This document shows, piece by piece, positions 34,891 through 45,184 of a stretch of DNA of 59,853 bases. The notes beneath the pieces are model-generated. The model was not told the origin of the DNA. It saw only the letters and a program-made list of their open reading frames with translations, and did no database searches. Origin of the DNA: Zygnema cylindricum. Taxonomy: Eukaryota > Streptophyta > Zygnematophyceae > Zygnematales > Zygnemataceae. Location: positions 1 to 59,853 of the forward strand of contig JBBHKE010001226.1 in the NCBI GenBank assembly GCA_037447655.1. Reading direction: 5' to 3'. The position numbers and the translations under genes were made by a program. Every line of letters starts with the position of its first letter. The first letter of the stretch is position 1.

Positions 34891-35339
34891 GTATGTATAT
34901 ATGTATATATGTATATCTGTGTATGTCTATGTCTATGCATAACAGCCTCTATATATATAAGATAAAACCATGGATAAAAAAACTCAAACACTTCAACTTT
35001 TTCCAACCATACCTAAAGGCAACAATCCTGTAATGTGACTCTCAATATAATGACTGTCCATCCAAAAATTCTAGTTTAAAAGAATCATCAGCAAGAACTC
35101 TAAAAATCTTTACTCACACTTCCTCGAGGGTCGGAATTTGAGAAAGAATTTTGAGAATCGGAGCTATTGAAACTGCCAAATTCAGTTCTCCAAGGTCACT
35201 GCAAAACGAAAAAAGCAAACACTTATTCCCTCTCCAACGCTATATATTCCAACTATTCAAAAAATTGAGAATATTTAATGTTATAGCTTACCATATTCAA
35301 TTTTGATTTTCCTTCCCCTATTCTTCCGGCCTACTACTA

Positions 35340-36273
35340 TCCCGCAATCACTTTTCTCTCCTCTCCTTTTCTTCTCTCTCCCATCTCCATGTCCCTCACT
35401 ACCCTCCTCCTCCTCATTCCCATCCTAACCCGTTTTAACCACCGTTCTCCCTTCACCCTCGAGATACATCATCCTACTCAGTTTTCCCCCTTCTCCAGCT
35501 CTTCCCCTCCAACCACCTTTGCTGCCAAAAATCTCCCTCTCTTTCCAGCTCCGTATTCCTCGCCCTCTGTCCTCACAATATTCCTCGTTCGCTGTCCTCA
35601 CCTTCTCCTTCACCTCGCTTTTTTTTATCTCTCCATCTCTCTCTTTCCGCCACTGCATTTCTCTCTCTCCCCCACCCTCGATATTCCTTCATCTCTCTTG
35701 CTCTCTCTAACCCTCTCTCTACCCCTCTCTCCATCCGTATCTCTCCCCTTGTGTTTCATCTTCTCTCTCCACCTCTCGCTCCTCCTCTCACTCCCATTCT
35801 GTCCACCGTCTCCCCCTCTTCCCCTCTCCTTTGCCTCCTTTACCCCTGTTCCCCTCTTACCCACTTCCCTTCTTACCCTCCTCCCCTTGTTTCCGCTTCC
35901 CCTTTTCCCCTCTTTCCCTCTTCCCCTTTTCCCCTCTTTCCCTCTTTCCCTCTTCCCCTCTTTCTCTCTTTCCCTCTTCCCCTCTTTCTCTGTTTCCCTC
36001 TTCCCCTCTTCCTCTTTTCCCCCCTTCCCCCGTTTCCATTTTTTCACTCTTCCCCTCTCTCCCACTTTCCCTCCTCCCCTACTTCCCTCTTCCCCTCTTT
36101 CCCTCTTTCCCTCTTTTCATATTTCCCTGTTTCCCTCTTTCCCTCAATTCTTCTCTCCCTCTCCCCTCTTCTCCTCTTTCCCCCCTCCTCCTCCCCCCCC
36201 TCTCCCCCCCCTCTCCTCTCCCTCCCCTTGTCCCTCTCTCAATCCCTCTCCCCCTACTACTCCCTCTCTCTCT
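35340..36273. repeat. Long polypyrimidine tract (left part)
   Basis: About 930 bp in which the plus strand is overwhelmingly C and T, with many variants of TTCCCTCTTCCCC and CTCTCTCC. All three plus frames are open for long stretches (up to 295 codons of S, P, L and F), a side effect of composition. It continues after element C at 42249. Confidence 0.88.
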
Positions 36274-36869
36274 TGATACGCGGGGTCGGCCATTACGAGC
36301 GACAAAGATGAATCAGAGCGCCACAGATTTCCGACTCCGGAGCAGAATAACACAAGGCTCAGATAGAATATGTCACCAGGCAGTTTGATCAGAATTTAGA
36401 GTGGGTAGAGATAGGACAAACACAGAGAAGCTTCAGACAGATTTGTTACTTCCCATTATAAGAATAGAAGTACAATTGATGTAAGACAAAGTTGGACAAA
36501 TTGTCCCTATTAATAAAGCTGGATTCCTGTTCTGTCTTTTCTGTTCTGTGAATGATAATTGCCTACTCCTGTGCACACAACTAAATAGCCTAACGCTAAC
36601 ACACTCACTAAGTGGCGGTTCAATCATAATCTGCCACGTGTAGAATGTCCACCGCACAATAAAACGTGGGGGACAACAGCATGTTCTGACACACAAAAAC
36701 TGCAAACTGAAAACAGATTCTGCAAACTGTAAACTGACATAATCCCGCTACGATTCCCCTCCCGAAAATATCGCCTATGCAAAACAAGCCGATTTGTCTA
36801 TCAAACACAAATACTACATAGCAAATCGGTGTACCGGAGAATCGCCCGGAATCGCACCAAAAACTAACA
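36274..36869 (-). repeat. 3' LTR of element C
   Basis: 596 bp. Plus-strand ends are TGATACGCGG and AAACTAACA. Partner of 41652-42248 and homologue of the solo LTR at 626-1230. Confidence 0.94.
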
Positions 36870-36877
36870 CTCCCACT
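36870..36877 (-). other. Polypurine tract of element C
   Basis: Minus strand AGTGGGAG directly before the 3' LTR. Confidence 0.7.
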
Positions 36878-37287
36878 CGATTCTGCGGTGATTTTCGTAC
36901 TTTCACACTTCGGTTGACCACGAACCTTCCTCGAAATATTATGCGGTCACTTTCAGTAAGTTTCGATGACGTAATGAGAATCGAACCGTACATTTGGCGA
37001 AATCGTAAATGTGCGCTCCGCAGAATGGTCCGTACGAGACCGTGAAGCGTAGAAATTGACAGATGTCGCGCCACTGGCGCCCCACAGAGTCATGCAGAAC
37101 CGTGTACCTCGTAAACGTACATCTATCAGCTGCAAATTGAGAGTTCTGAATAACAAAGGCGGCGCACTCCAACGAATACATGTTCGTGAACCGTAAAGGT
37201 TCGGAACTCCAAGCGCCAGTAACATTCTCCCGAACCTGTTTGATTTTTCCGAGGTAACAAGGTTGGGAATAGTACTCCGAGAGTAAA
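36878..37287 (-). other. Untranslated stretch between pol and 3' LTR (element C)
   Basis: About 410 bp separate the pol stop from the purine tract, much longer than in A (about 22 bp) or D (about 5 bp). Two overlapping minus-strand open frames (up to 124 codons) cover it, but they show no domain I recognise, so coding is not claimed. Confidence 0.5.
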
Positions 37288-37960
37288 TTATGTAGATTTT
37301 TCTGAAGAGTCACTCATCTTTCGTTTCTTGATTTCCTGAGTGGTAGTGCTTTCCGTAGGTTCCTCCTCCTTAGCTTTTTCTGTACCATTTTTTGTACCTG
37401 AAAGAAAATTAGTCAGACCTGCTTTTCTTACACAAAGACTTAGCTTATCTCTTCCTATAGCCTTAGTGAGCATATCCGCTGCATTCTCTTTATTAGGAGT
37501 GTAGGAAAACTCCACTGCTTCCGCTGCAATCTCATTTCTAACAAAATGATATCTCATAGAAATGTGCTTAGATTTAGAATGATTCACAGGATTTTTAATC
37601 AGTGCTAAGCAACTCTGGCTGTCTGTAAATATTTTAGTCCTCTCAGTCTGCAAAAAACCTATCTCATTTAGGAATGCTCTCATCCAAAGGACCTCTTTTA
37701 CAGTTGCGGCTGCGGCCATGTATTCTGCCTCCATGGTGGAGAGTGCCACTGTTTTCTGGAGCTTGCTCGCCCAACTCACCTTCCATCTCCAATCTTACAC
37801 AAGTAACCAGTCGTGGACTTCCTTGTGGTAAGGTCACCTCCCCAATCTGCGTCGCTGTAGGCATGGATGTTAACGCTTTCCTGTACTCCTCCCAATGTCA
37901 TTGTGTAGTTTCTTGTTTCTTTTAGGTACTTCAGCACCCTTTTAACAACGATCCAATGTT
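37288..37960 (-). pseudogene. Copia RNase H and C-terminal tail (element C)
   Basis: VALSTMEAEYMAAAATVKEV (RNase H Glu) at the start of the 37779-37288 frame, then FTDSQSCLALIKNPVNHSKS and KENAADMLTKAIGRDKL. It ends with a hydrophilic extension containing KEEEPTESTTTQEIKKRKMS, not present in elements A or D. The upstream part of RNase H (37780-37960) is frame-broken. Confidence 0.85.
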
Positions 37961-38730
37961 ACTTGCTTGGCCTATGCAGAAATCGGCTTAGAATGCCGAC
38001 GGCGGTGGCGATGTCGGGACGGGTGCAATTCATTGCGTAAATGAGGGCTCCCACTGCTTCGCGGTAGGGGGCGTCCACTTGTTCCCCTTGTCCCTCTTCA
38101 GACACCTCAATCAGCTTTTCCCCAAGTTCCAAAGGGGTGCTGACTCCTCTTGCATCCTGTAAGTTGTATCTAGTGAGTAAATCACCGATATATTTTCTTT
38201 GAGTTAAATGGATTTTTCTGTTGACTCTATCTCTGATCACTTCTATGCCAAGAACGTATTTGAGTTCTCCTAGATCTTTCATTTCAAATTGACTCCTTAG
38301 CATATCTTTTACTTTTGCTATATCTTCTTTGGTTTTGCCTAGGATAATCAAGTCATCTACATAGATAGCAATTATAATGTTCATTTCGGCATTGTAGTAA
38401 ACAGAGTGATCTGACTCAATTTTTACAAACCCTTGACTTTGCAGGTACTCATCAATCTTGATGTTCCAAAGTCGTGGAGATTGTTTCAGTCCGTACAGTG
38501 CCTTGGACAGTTTACACACTTTGTTCGGGTTCATGGGGTCTTCGAACCCTTCGGGCTGTTCCATATAAAGTTCCTCCTCCAGCTCGCCATGAAGGAAAGT
38601 CGTCTTCACATCCATCTGCTCAATTTCCAAGTCGAGGATGGCGGCCAGAGCAAGTAAGGTGCGTATGGAATTATACCTTACAACAGGAGCGAATGTTTCT
38701 TAGTAATCAATGCCTTCCTTTGAGTGTAAC
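37959..38730 (-). pseudogene. Copia reverse transcriptase (element C)
   Basis: The 223-codon frame has EIEQMDVKTTFLHGELEEEL, KVCKLSKALYGLKQSPRLWN, IIIAIYVDDLIILGKT (intact YVDD) and ALIYAMNCTRPDIATAVGIL. Upstream, at about 38700-38730, a stop (TAA) and a one-base loss interrupt the block before the Asp-bearing strand. Confidence 0.88.
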
Positions 38731-38788
38731 CCTTGGCTACTAGTCTTGCCTTGTAGCGATCGATTGTTCCATCGGCATTTTTTTTTAT

Positions 38789-39781
38789 TCAAAAGGTCCA
38801 CTTGCTGCCAATTGGTTTTCTTCCGTGTGGCAAGTCTTCTAATGTCCATGTTTTGTTTTGCGGAATGGACGCCATTTCCTCGTTAATTGCGGCCTTCCAC
38901 TTTTCCCCATCCTCACCGTTGAGTGCTTGGTGGAGAGTTAAAGGCTCTTCAGCTTGAGCTATCCCTGCGAACTTTTTCCTTGGGGCGCTCGTGGTATCGT
39001 ACAACTCTCCGAACTTTATTGGAGGTTTTCTAGCCCGACTGCTGCTGGCTCTTCCTGTGGGTACTGAGGTAGGGTCGTCCACTACGGCATTATTCTTAGT
39101 TTCTTTTGCTTTAGCTACAGTTACTTTGTCCACTTCCTCAGTTGCGGCAACCTTATCTTCATTGATTTGACTCTCGCTGTTTGGTTCTTGTGCAGGTGGT
39201 GAATCTTCAATTTCAGTTTCAAGAGCGTTAGATTCACCAAGGGATTCATTTGATGTAGTCGCCTCCTCTTCGGCAGAGTCGTCGTTGCTTGGTGACCAAT
39301 CGTCAAATGACGGGGAGTAATTTTCCCCTTCTTTTCTCCCACTGTTGCCATGCACCTCGTTCCTTGCAAGTGTTTCTCTCTCTGCAAATTTCACATTTAT
39401 GCTTATCATGATGGTCCGAGATTCAGTGTTGAAGATTCTGTAGGCTTTTCTGCTTTCTTCGTAACCTACAAATATTCCTTCTTTTGCTTTGGGGGCCAAT
39501 TTTCCTCCTTTGTTTGCGTGGTCATGAACGTATGCTCGGCTTCCAAACACTTTCAAGTGAGAAATGGTTGGTCTGAATCCATGTCATTTCTCAAACGGAG
39601 TTGCATTGTCTAACGCAGATGTTGGACACCTATTGCGCAGGTACACTACTGTACACATGGCTTCTCCCCAAAATTCAGAGCCAATTTGATGGGTAGTCAT
39701 CATGCTGAGTGACATTTCGTTGAGTGTGCGGTTCATCCTCTCTGCGACACCATTTTGCTGAGGCGTGCCTGGAGCCGTCAA
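38789..39781 (-). pseudogene. Copia integrase C-terminal half and linker (element C)
   Basis: 39781-39584: MTAPGTPQQNGVAERMNRTL, the catalytic Glu motif of integrase. A TGA where Trp is expected (about 39582) separates it from 39556-38789, which carries GIFVGYESRKAYRIF, an acidic linker and the RT lead-in EKWKAAINEEMASIPQNKTW. Confidence 0.87.
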
Positions 39782-39859
39782 CTGATGTTCGATCCCTTCA
39801 AGGGTAAGGAAGCTTTTAAATTCGGAGGATAAGTACTCCCCTCCATTGTCGCTTCTCAG

Positions 39860-40588
39860 TCAAATGATAGACTTTCCGTGTTTCTTTTCAGCCATAGCCT
39901 TGTATTGCTTAAAACATTGGAATACCTCACTCTTGTGCTTGAGTAGGTAGATGTGAGTCATCCTTGAGTAATCGTCTATGAAAGTAACAGCAAATCTTTT
40001 TCCACTGCATGATTTGACCTTCGTCGGTCCCCACACATCTGAGTGGACAAGCTCAAGTGGTTGAGTAGCTCTTCTTCCTCCGTCTTTGGGAAAGGGAAGA
40101 CGATGTGATTTACCCAATTCGCAGCTGCGACATGGATCTGGTGAGTCGGTCACATTGTTAAGTCCTAGTCCGTGAACAAGCTGTCCTTTGACTAGTTTTC
40201 TCATACCGTTTGTATGCAAATGTCCCAGTCTTCGATGCCACAGCATTTGATTGTAGCTAGGCGTTTTGGTGTCTTGTTCATGCTTGATTGGCATCTCAGA
40301 CTTCTCGACTGACATTTCTAGTTTCTCTCCATTCGCAGATCGTACATTAGGTTGATTCTCCTCACTTGATTTTAGGAGGACTGCGCTTGCGGCAAGTGCG
40401 AGGCCTCTGGGTTTTGGACTGCACTTCAAACGGTAGGTTCTGTCTACCATTCGTTCGCCTTCTGCAATTGTGACACCATTTCGCATGAGTTTGATTTTTC
40501 CATGCTTCTGCCACACCGGTGTGATGCCATTGTCCTCAGCTTGAGAAAGAGAGTATAGATTTTTTTTGAAGGAGGGAACATAGAGCAC
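39860..40588 (-). pseudogene. GAG-pre-integrase and integrase N-half (element C)
   Basis: Begins MLYVPSFKKNLYSLSQAEDN, then MLWHRRLGHLHTNGMRKL and CRSCELGKSHRLPF (zinc unit), LVHSDVWGPTKVKSCSGKRF (first catalytic Asp) and FIDDYSRMTHIYLLKHKSEV. It ends at a TGA just before the second Asp block (SDNGG, about 39850). That TGA sits where an Arg codon CGA would fit, suggesting a C-to-T change. Confidence 0.88.
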
Positions 40589-40651
40589 GTTCTTGATGGT
40601 CCGTGATTGGATTCGGCCATCGACTTACGCCTCTATTTCGATGTCTCCTTT

Positions 40652-41671
40652 TCATGTGGCATGTGCGCTATGGTTGTCTCCCATGAAGATCCGCGATGGA
40701 GCAATTTCGCGAAAGTTGGAAAACCACTCTCTCCTGAAACACATGTGCTCAGACGCACCAGTGTCCACCATCCAGTGATCGTTGCTGGTCGCGATGGAGG
40801 ACGCCATCATTGCTTGTGAGGTGACGATCTCCTTCCCTTTTCCCTTCCCCTTTTTCAGTTTTGTCTCGTCTACTTTCCCATGTAATTTGTCATAGGAGTA
40901 TTTCCGGCAGACCGAGATGAAATGACCCGTCTTATCGCAATAAAAACATTTTCTGTCTGTTTTTCTGTCACGTTTTTTATCCTTCCTCTCTTTGTTTCCA
41001 TGTTTGCCTGCAGCATACGCGGAGCTTTCGGCAATGGACTCACGGCTCGTCATAATTTTGGTGTTGAACTCGTCTTTGAGGAGCGCTTCAACAACTTCAT
41101 TCCACTTCCATGAGTTTACATCTTTATGATCCAGCCAGGTAAGAATCGGTTTGTATTCCACCGGGAGGGAAAGCATGAGGAGGGTGATCTTCGTGTCATT
41201 GGGAAGAGTGAAGCCGACGGCGTCGGCTTCGGCCAACAAATTGGCATAATGGGAGGTATAAGCCTCCATAGACATTCCGTCCTGATAAATTGTTGTCATT
41301 AACATCTTTCCCAACTTGATGCGTGCTGTCATCCCTGAAAGTTTGTGCGTAGTCTCCAGAGATGCCCAGATCTCAGATGATGTTTTAAGCCTTGTGACAT
41401 TTCGCAGTTGGTTATCCGCTAATCCCCTTATCAAAATGTTCTTGCCACGGATTTCTCTCACGTCCCAGTCACTGATTTTCTTTTTCTCTGCATCTGTTGG
41501 CTTTGCAGCATCTGCAGCAGCGGGACGTGTTTCATCTCCGAGTACGATTGCAAGACAGTTTCTCTCCTCTAGAGCGGCTTCCGCCCTACACCTCCATAAC
41601 TGATAGTTGGCGCCTTCGAACTTGTCTAGTGAGCCAGGTGGGCCCGTAACCTGATACGCAGGGTCGGCCAT
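40652..41671 (-). pseudogene. Copia gag and protease starting inside the LTR (element C)
   Basis: Start codon 41671-41669 lies in the 5' LTR. MADPAYQVTGPPGSLDKFEG spans the LTR edge and the primer site. Gag then runs unbroken: YQLWRCRAEAALEER, SEIWASLETTHKLSGMTARI, a basic stretch, zinc knuckle CFYCDKTGHFISVC, and the protease motif WMVDTGASEHMC, to 40652. It is the best-preserved gag in the window, about 340 codons. The primer-site ATG seen in B and D is ACG (Thr) here, so initiation has to come from the LTR. Confidence 0.9.
41637..41651 (-). other. Primer-binding site, half-tRNA type (element C)
   Basis: The minus strand next to the 5' LTR reads GGTTACGGGCCCACC. The complement matches 14 of 15 bases of the initiator tRNA-Met anticodon arm; the mismatch is within the anticodon. 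Confidence 0.8.
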
Positions 41672-42248
41672 TACGAGCGACAAAGATGAATATGAGCACC
41701 ACAGATTTCCGACTCCGGAGCAGAATAACACAAGGCTCAGATAGAATAAGTCACCAGGCAGTTTGATCAGAATTTAGAGTGGGTAGAGATAGGACAAACA
41801 CAGAGAAGCTTCAGACAGATTTGTTACTTCCCATTATAAGAATAGAAGTACAATTGATGTAAGACAAAGTTGGACAAATTGTCCCTATTAATAAAGCTGG
41901 ATTCCTGTTCTGTCTTTTCTGTTCTGTGAATGATAATTGCCTACTCCTGTGCACACAACTAAATAGCCTAACGCTAACACACTCACTAAGTGGCGGTTCA
42001 ATCATAATCTGCCACGTGTAGAATGTCCACCGCACAATAAAACGTGGGGGACAACAGCATGTTCTGACACACAAAAACTGCAAACTGAAAACAGATTCTG
42101 CAAACTGTAAACTGACATAATCCCGCTACGATTCCCCTCCCGAAAATATCGCCTATGCAAAACAAGCCGATTTGTCTATCAAACACAAATACTACGAAGC
42201 AAATCGGTGTACCGGAGAATCGCCCGGAATCGCACCAAAAAACTAACA
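41652..42248 (-). repeat. 5' LTR of element C
   Basis: 597 bp with TG...CA ends. Its U5 end encodes the first residues of gag. Confidence 0.94.
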
Positions 42249-42480
42249 TCTCTCCCTCTCCTTCTCCCTTTCCCTCTAACACTACCTCTCCTTCTCCCTC
42301 TACCACTACCTCTCCCTCTCTCTCTCGCTTACCCTGTCCCTCCCACCCGGAGCCACACTTCCGAAATTAAAGCAAAGTACGAGCTTCCACTGACGACGTC
42401 ATCAGAAAATCTCTACTCCTCTCCTCTCCCTCTATCCGTCCCTCTGGCCCCTCTCTCCCTTCCTTACTTACACTCTAGCC
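42249..42480. repeat. Polypyrimidine tract (right part)
   Basis: Continuation of the 35340-36273 tract beyond element C: CTCTCC and CTTCTCCC runs, interrupted at 42350-42415 by ordinary sequence and resuming to about 42470. Confidence 0.75.
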
Positions 42481-42661
42481 ACTCTTCCGGTACTATAGCA
42501 AAGAATTTGTTTCCATTGAAGTGAAGTAGGCGAATCTTCCGAACAATTTTTTCCTGTCCACGTGTTGAACGGATATTTGTTCGCATATCCCGGCAAGGCA
42601 GCCTCGGGTTCAGCAGCAGTACGGCCCCTGTACACGTGGCATCCTTCCAATGGCCACTCGT

Positions 42662-42868
42662 GGTACAATTACCTACCTAGTACAATTACTTACCAAGTAC
42701 AATTATTGACCTAGTACAAATTACTTTTCTAGTACAAATTACTTATCTAGTGCAAATTACTTATCTAGTGCAAATTACTTATCTAGTACAAATTACTTAT
42801 CGAGTGTAATTTCATACCAAGTACAACTACTTTATTTTCCTAGTATGATTACTTACCTAGGATTACAT
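42662..42868. repeat. 18-bp tandem repeat
   Basis: About ten copies of an 18-bp unit, TCTAGTACAAATTACTTA and variants. The central five are nearly perfect and the outer ones degenerate. Not in a coding frame. Confidence 0.88.
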
Positions 42869-43678
42869 TAATTGGTGTACATTGTATTAAGAAAAAAAAA
42901 AATTCTCTTTGTCACGCAAATTCTTGGTAACTTTGTTAGAGATTTATCCGATCGGCAGGATTTTATTTTGATTTACAACATGAAATAATAGTATATGTCA
43001 CTTTCTTAAAATTGTTGTAAAGAGGATATAGGTTTTCGTATAAAATTTTGGTTTGGTTTGAAATTTACAAAAATGGACCTAATTTCACTTCGATGAAATG
43101 AATGAGTATAGAGTTTTCCGACTATTTCGTGATATGAAAAAAAAAAGGAAGTACTTTACATTGTCAAAAAAAAATGAATTGAATATTGAACACCCTAAAA
43201 AATGTGGACACACTCCAGTTTTGGATGTCTAAAATGGGTCATATTTCCCCCACTACAAGAAAGTGTACGGATAAATCACGGAAAACATAGTATACCTATG
43301 AAGCGTGAAATAGTGTCGATAGAAACTTACGTTAATGTTGACTACCTTTAAATTAGTTGGGAATTGTCTCATATGTCTTTATCTATGGAATTCTTAATTT
43401 TTATGGAAAAAAAAGAGGAGCATACTCTACATTTTATGATTTATAACAGAAAGAAATACATACTATTTATATTGCATCCATAGAATAAAAAAAAAATAGG
43501 ATGGAGGAAAGGAAAGAGATCGGCGATATTCTTACTGTCGTCTGCATTCATTTCCAACCCAGAGGCGCCAATATAAATCGACATCAAGTACAAAAAATTC
43601 GAAAAAAAAACGAATATTCGAACGTTTTTTTACGCTACTCCATTGTTGGGACGCCATTGTTTGAGAGGATGCGGATGT
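42869..43678. other. AT-rich spacer, nothing recognised
   Basis: AT-rich with several A-runs of eight or more. No gene, RNA or element boundary could be supported. Confidence 0.4.
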
Positions 43679-43840
43679 TAGAGAGGGAGAGAGGGAGGGA
43701 GAGAGGGAGAGGGAGAGGGCGAGAGGTAGACAGCGGAGGGAGACAGGGAAGAGGAAGGGAGAGAGGGGGGGATATGGGAAGGGAGAGAGAGAGAGGGAGA
43801 GGGAGAGGGAGAGAGGGAAAGCAGGAGCTGGAGAGGTAAG
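43679..43840. repeat. GA-rich simple repeat
   Basis: Plus strand made of GAGAGGGA and GGGAGA words over about 160 bp. Open frames across it on either strand are compositional. Confidence 0.85.
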
Positions 43841-44393
43841 GGAGGCAAGGGATTTGTAACATTTGACAAAGGGGGAACTTCGCGACAATTGACTCGGTGC
43901 ACTCTTCTTTGTATCCGTGGAAGAGGTTCGGCAGTAGCGACAAAAAAACTAGTCGAGATCCCGGGATTCCGGGAAATTCGATTGAACTTTAGCCGTTCGA
44001 TTGAACAGCGAAAAACGATACCATTTTGAATTTGGACCAATGTCGTGTTTCTAGCCCCGGCACAAAAAGACAAAATGTTGTCTTTGTCCAGCGCCGCATC
44101 TTGCCCCCTGCAGTCCGTACAGGTCATTATGATTATTTTGATATTTCAGTGATTGCGAAGGTTATGATACATCCGTAGATTCTGATCTGGACGGTCGAGA
44201 TGTTTCGAAATGTGGCCAATTGAGTCTTGACTCTCGACCGGTCGTTATTTCTGTATCTTTTGTCTTTTTCCTAGTGTTTTAGAGCGTTGTTCCATTAGGC
44301 GCTCTCTGTAAACGTCAAAAATTCGTTTACTGAGGCGATCGTTCATTTGTGTCGGGTCAGTAACCGACTTTTGTTTTGCGTGGCACATTTTGA

Positions 44394-44849
44394 TTGGTTC
44401 ACGTAATAGATGAATACGATCTGGTAATCTTCAAAGAATCTCTGACAGCAAATTGTGACCACATATTTGTACCAGCCAAGGTAGACTCGTACGGCGTATT
44501 GAATAAAATCTGTACGGGCGGGCGAAAATTAAGATTTGTAAAAGCGTACGAAAATGTCAGAATGGTTAGTGGATGGCAACAGAAGCGTGAAACAATATCC
44601 TCCGTCAAAGATTTTCTTGCGGCTTCCGGTGGCCTCGCATCCTCCCTGGCGGAAGGCACATGTCATATGCGACGTGTACCCACCTGGTCGCGCGGTCGTC
44701 GTGGATATTTGTTCACTTTTCCACGAGGCACAATGCTATTCGTTCAGGCTCTAAAAATTGACCTACTCCGGGTCACTTGTTGCGAACTGAAAGTGTCAGA
44801 CGATGGCGTATCCGATTATGCATCCGACGGTCCATGTTTACGCCCATAA
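44394..44849 (+). CDS. Hypothetical ORF, 151 codons, unrecognised
   Basis: An ATG-to-TAA frame of mixed composition (charged, not low complexity), beginning MVHVIDEYDLVIFKESLTAN. I recognise no domain, signal peptide or membrane span. No splice sites or neighbouring exons can be tied to it, and a minus-strand frame overlaps it. In a region otherwise made of repeats it may be chance or a fragment of an unknown element. Confidence 0.2.
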   Translation: MVHVIDEYDLVIFKESLTANCDHIFVPAKVDSYGVLNKICTGGRKLRFVKAYENVRMVSGWQQKRETISSVKDFLAASGGLASSLAEGTCHMRRVPTWSRGRRGYLFTFPRGTMLFVQALKIDLLRVTCCELKVSDDGVSDYASDGPCLRP

Positions 44850-45058
44850 ACGTGGAGAATCAAATCCCTCATTCAGTAGCCTTGTTTTTCTGACATTTTT
44901 TTTTTCTTTGGTACGGCACTGTACGAAACAGTACGGCTTTCAGTAAACAACGTCATTTTTCCCCTAATGGAACCTTGCCCTTAGTTGGTTTAGGGGTTTT
45001 TAGGGTTTCCGGAGAATCAGGGCGGCATTACAGTCACCTTTATCTGCCGTGTAGGCGG

Positions 45059-45184
45059 AATATCTGCTGGTCAACGCGTAATATCTGCTAGTCAACGTGT
45101 AATATCTGCTGGTCAACGCATAATACCTGATGGTCAACGCATAATACTTGCTGGTCAATGCAACACATGCGCTGGTCAACTCGT
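45059..45184. repeat. 21-bp tandem repeat, six copies
   Basis: Unit AATATCTGCTGGTCAACGCGT and variants, six head-to-tail copies with rising divergence to the right. 21 bp keeps frame, and on the minus strand it lies inside a 152-codon frame as seven-residue repeats (ALTSRYY). No known protein is recognised. Confidence 0.9.

Larger units (their letters stand above)
27616..35198 (-). pseudogene. Leucine-rich-repeat gene exons split by transposons
   Basis: Four minus-strand exons carry LRR text. 35198-35118: acceptor TTTTGCAG, DLGELNLAVSIAPILKILSQ, donor GTGAGT. About 28527-28456: LMSKGLTGNIPPEIGKLKNL, donor GTAAGT. 28268-28197: exactly 72 nt, acceptor AG, LEKNKLTGSIPALINNMSSL, donor GTAAGT. 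27684-27616: acceptor TTTTGCAG, SLTDVIPLIGNMTNLKVL, donor GTTAGT. Single-LRR exons of about 72 nt joined in phase 2 are characteristic of plant LRR receptor kinases, which sense extracellular ligands. No transmembrane or kinase exon was found in the window. Element B fills the intron after the first exon, and the permuted LTR element sits in the intron after the last. The 28527 acceptor looks mutated (AC for AG). Gene or pseudogene is undecided; I favour pseudogene or fragment. Confidence 0.72.
36274..42248 (-). mobile_element. Ty1/copia retrotransposon, element C
   Basis: Full length, 5975 bp, on the minus strand: 5' LTR 41652-42248, 3' LTR 36274-36869, target duplication TCTCT (36269-36273 and 42249-42253). 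Inserted in the polypyrimidine tract, with its sense strand in the purine strand, like the solo LTR at 626. LTRs of 596 and 597 bp differ at only a few positions. The polyprotein is cut by about six stops or frameshifts. Confidence 0.95.

Noticed and set aside
35389-36388. Long open frames (up to 295 codons) of Ser/Pro/Leu/Phe
   Set aside because: They lie in the polypyrimidine tract, where stop codons are rare because A and G are nearly absent. All plus frames are open and there is no domain.
42662-42868. CRISPR array
   Set aside because: 18-bp units are directly adjacent with no unique spacers, and the sequence is eukaryotic.
43501-43888. ORFs on both strands across the GA-rich repeat
   Set aside because: Low-complexity composition (GAGAGGGA words) keeps the frames open; there is no protein signature.
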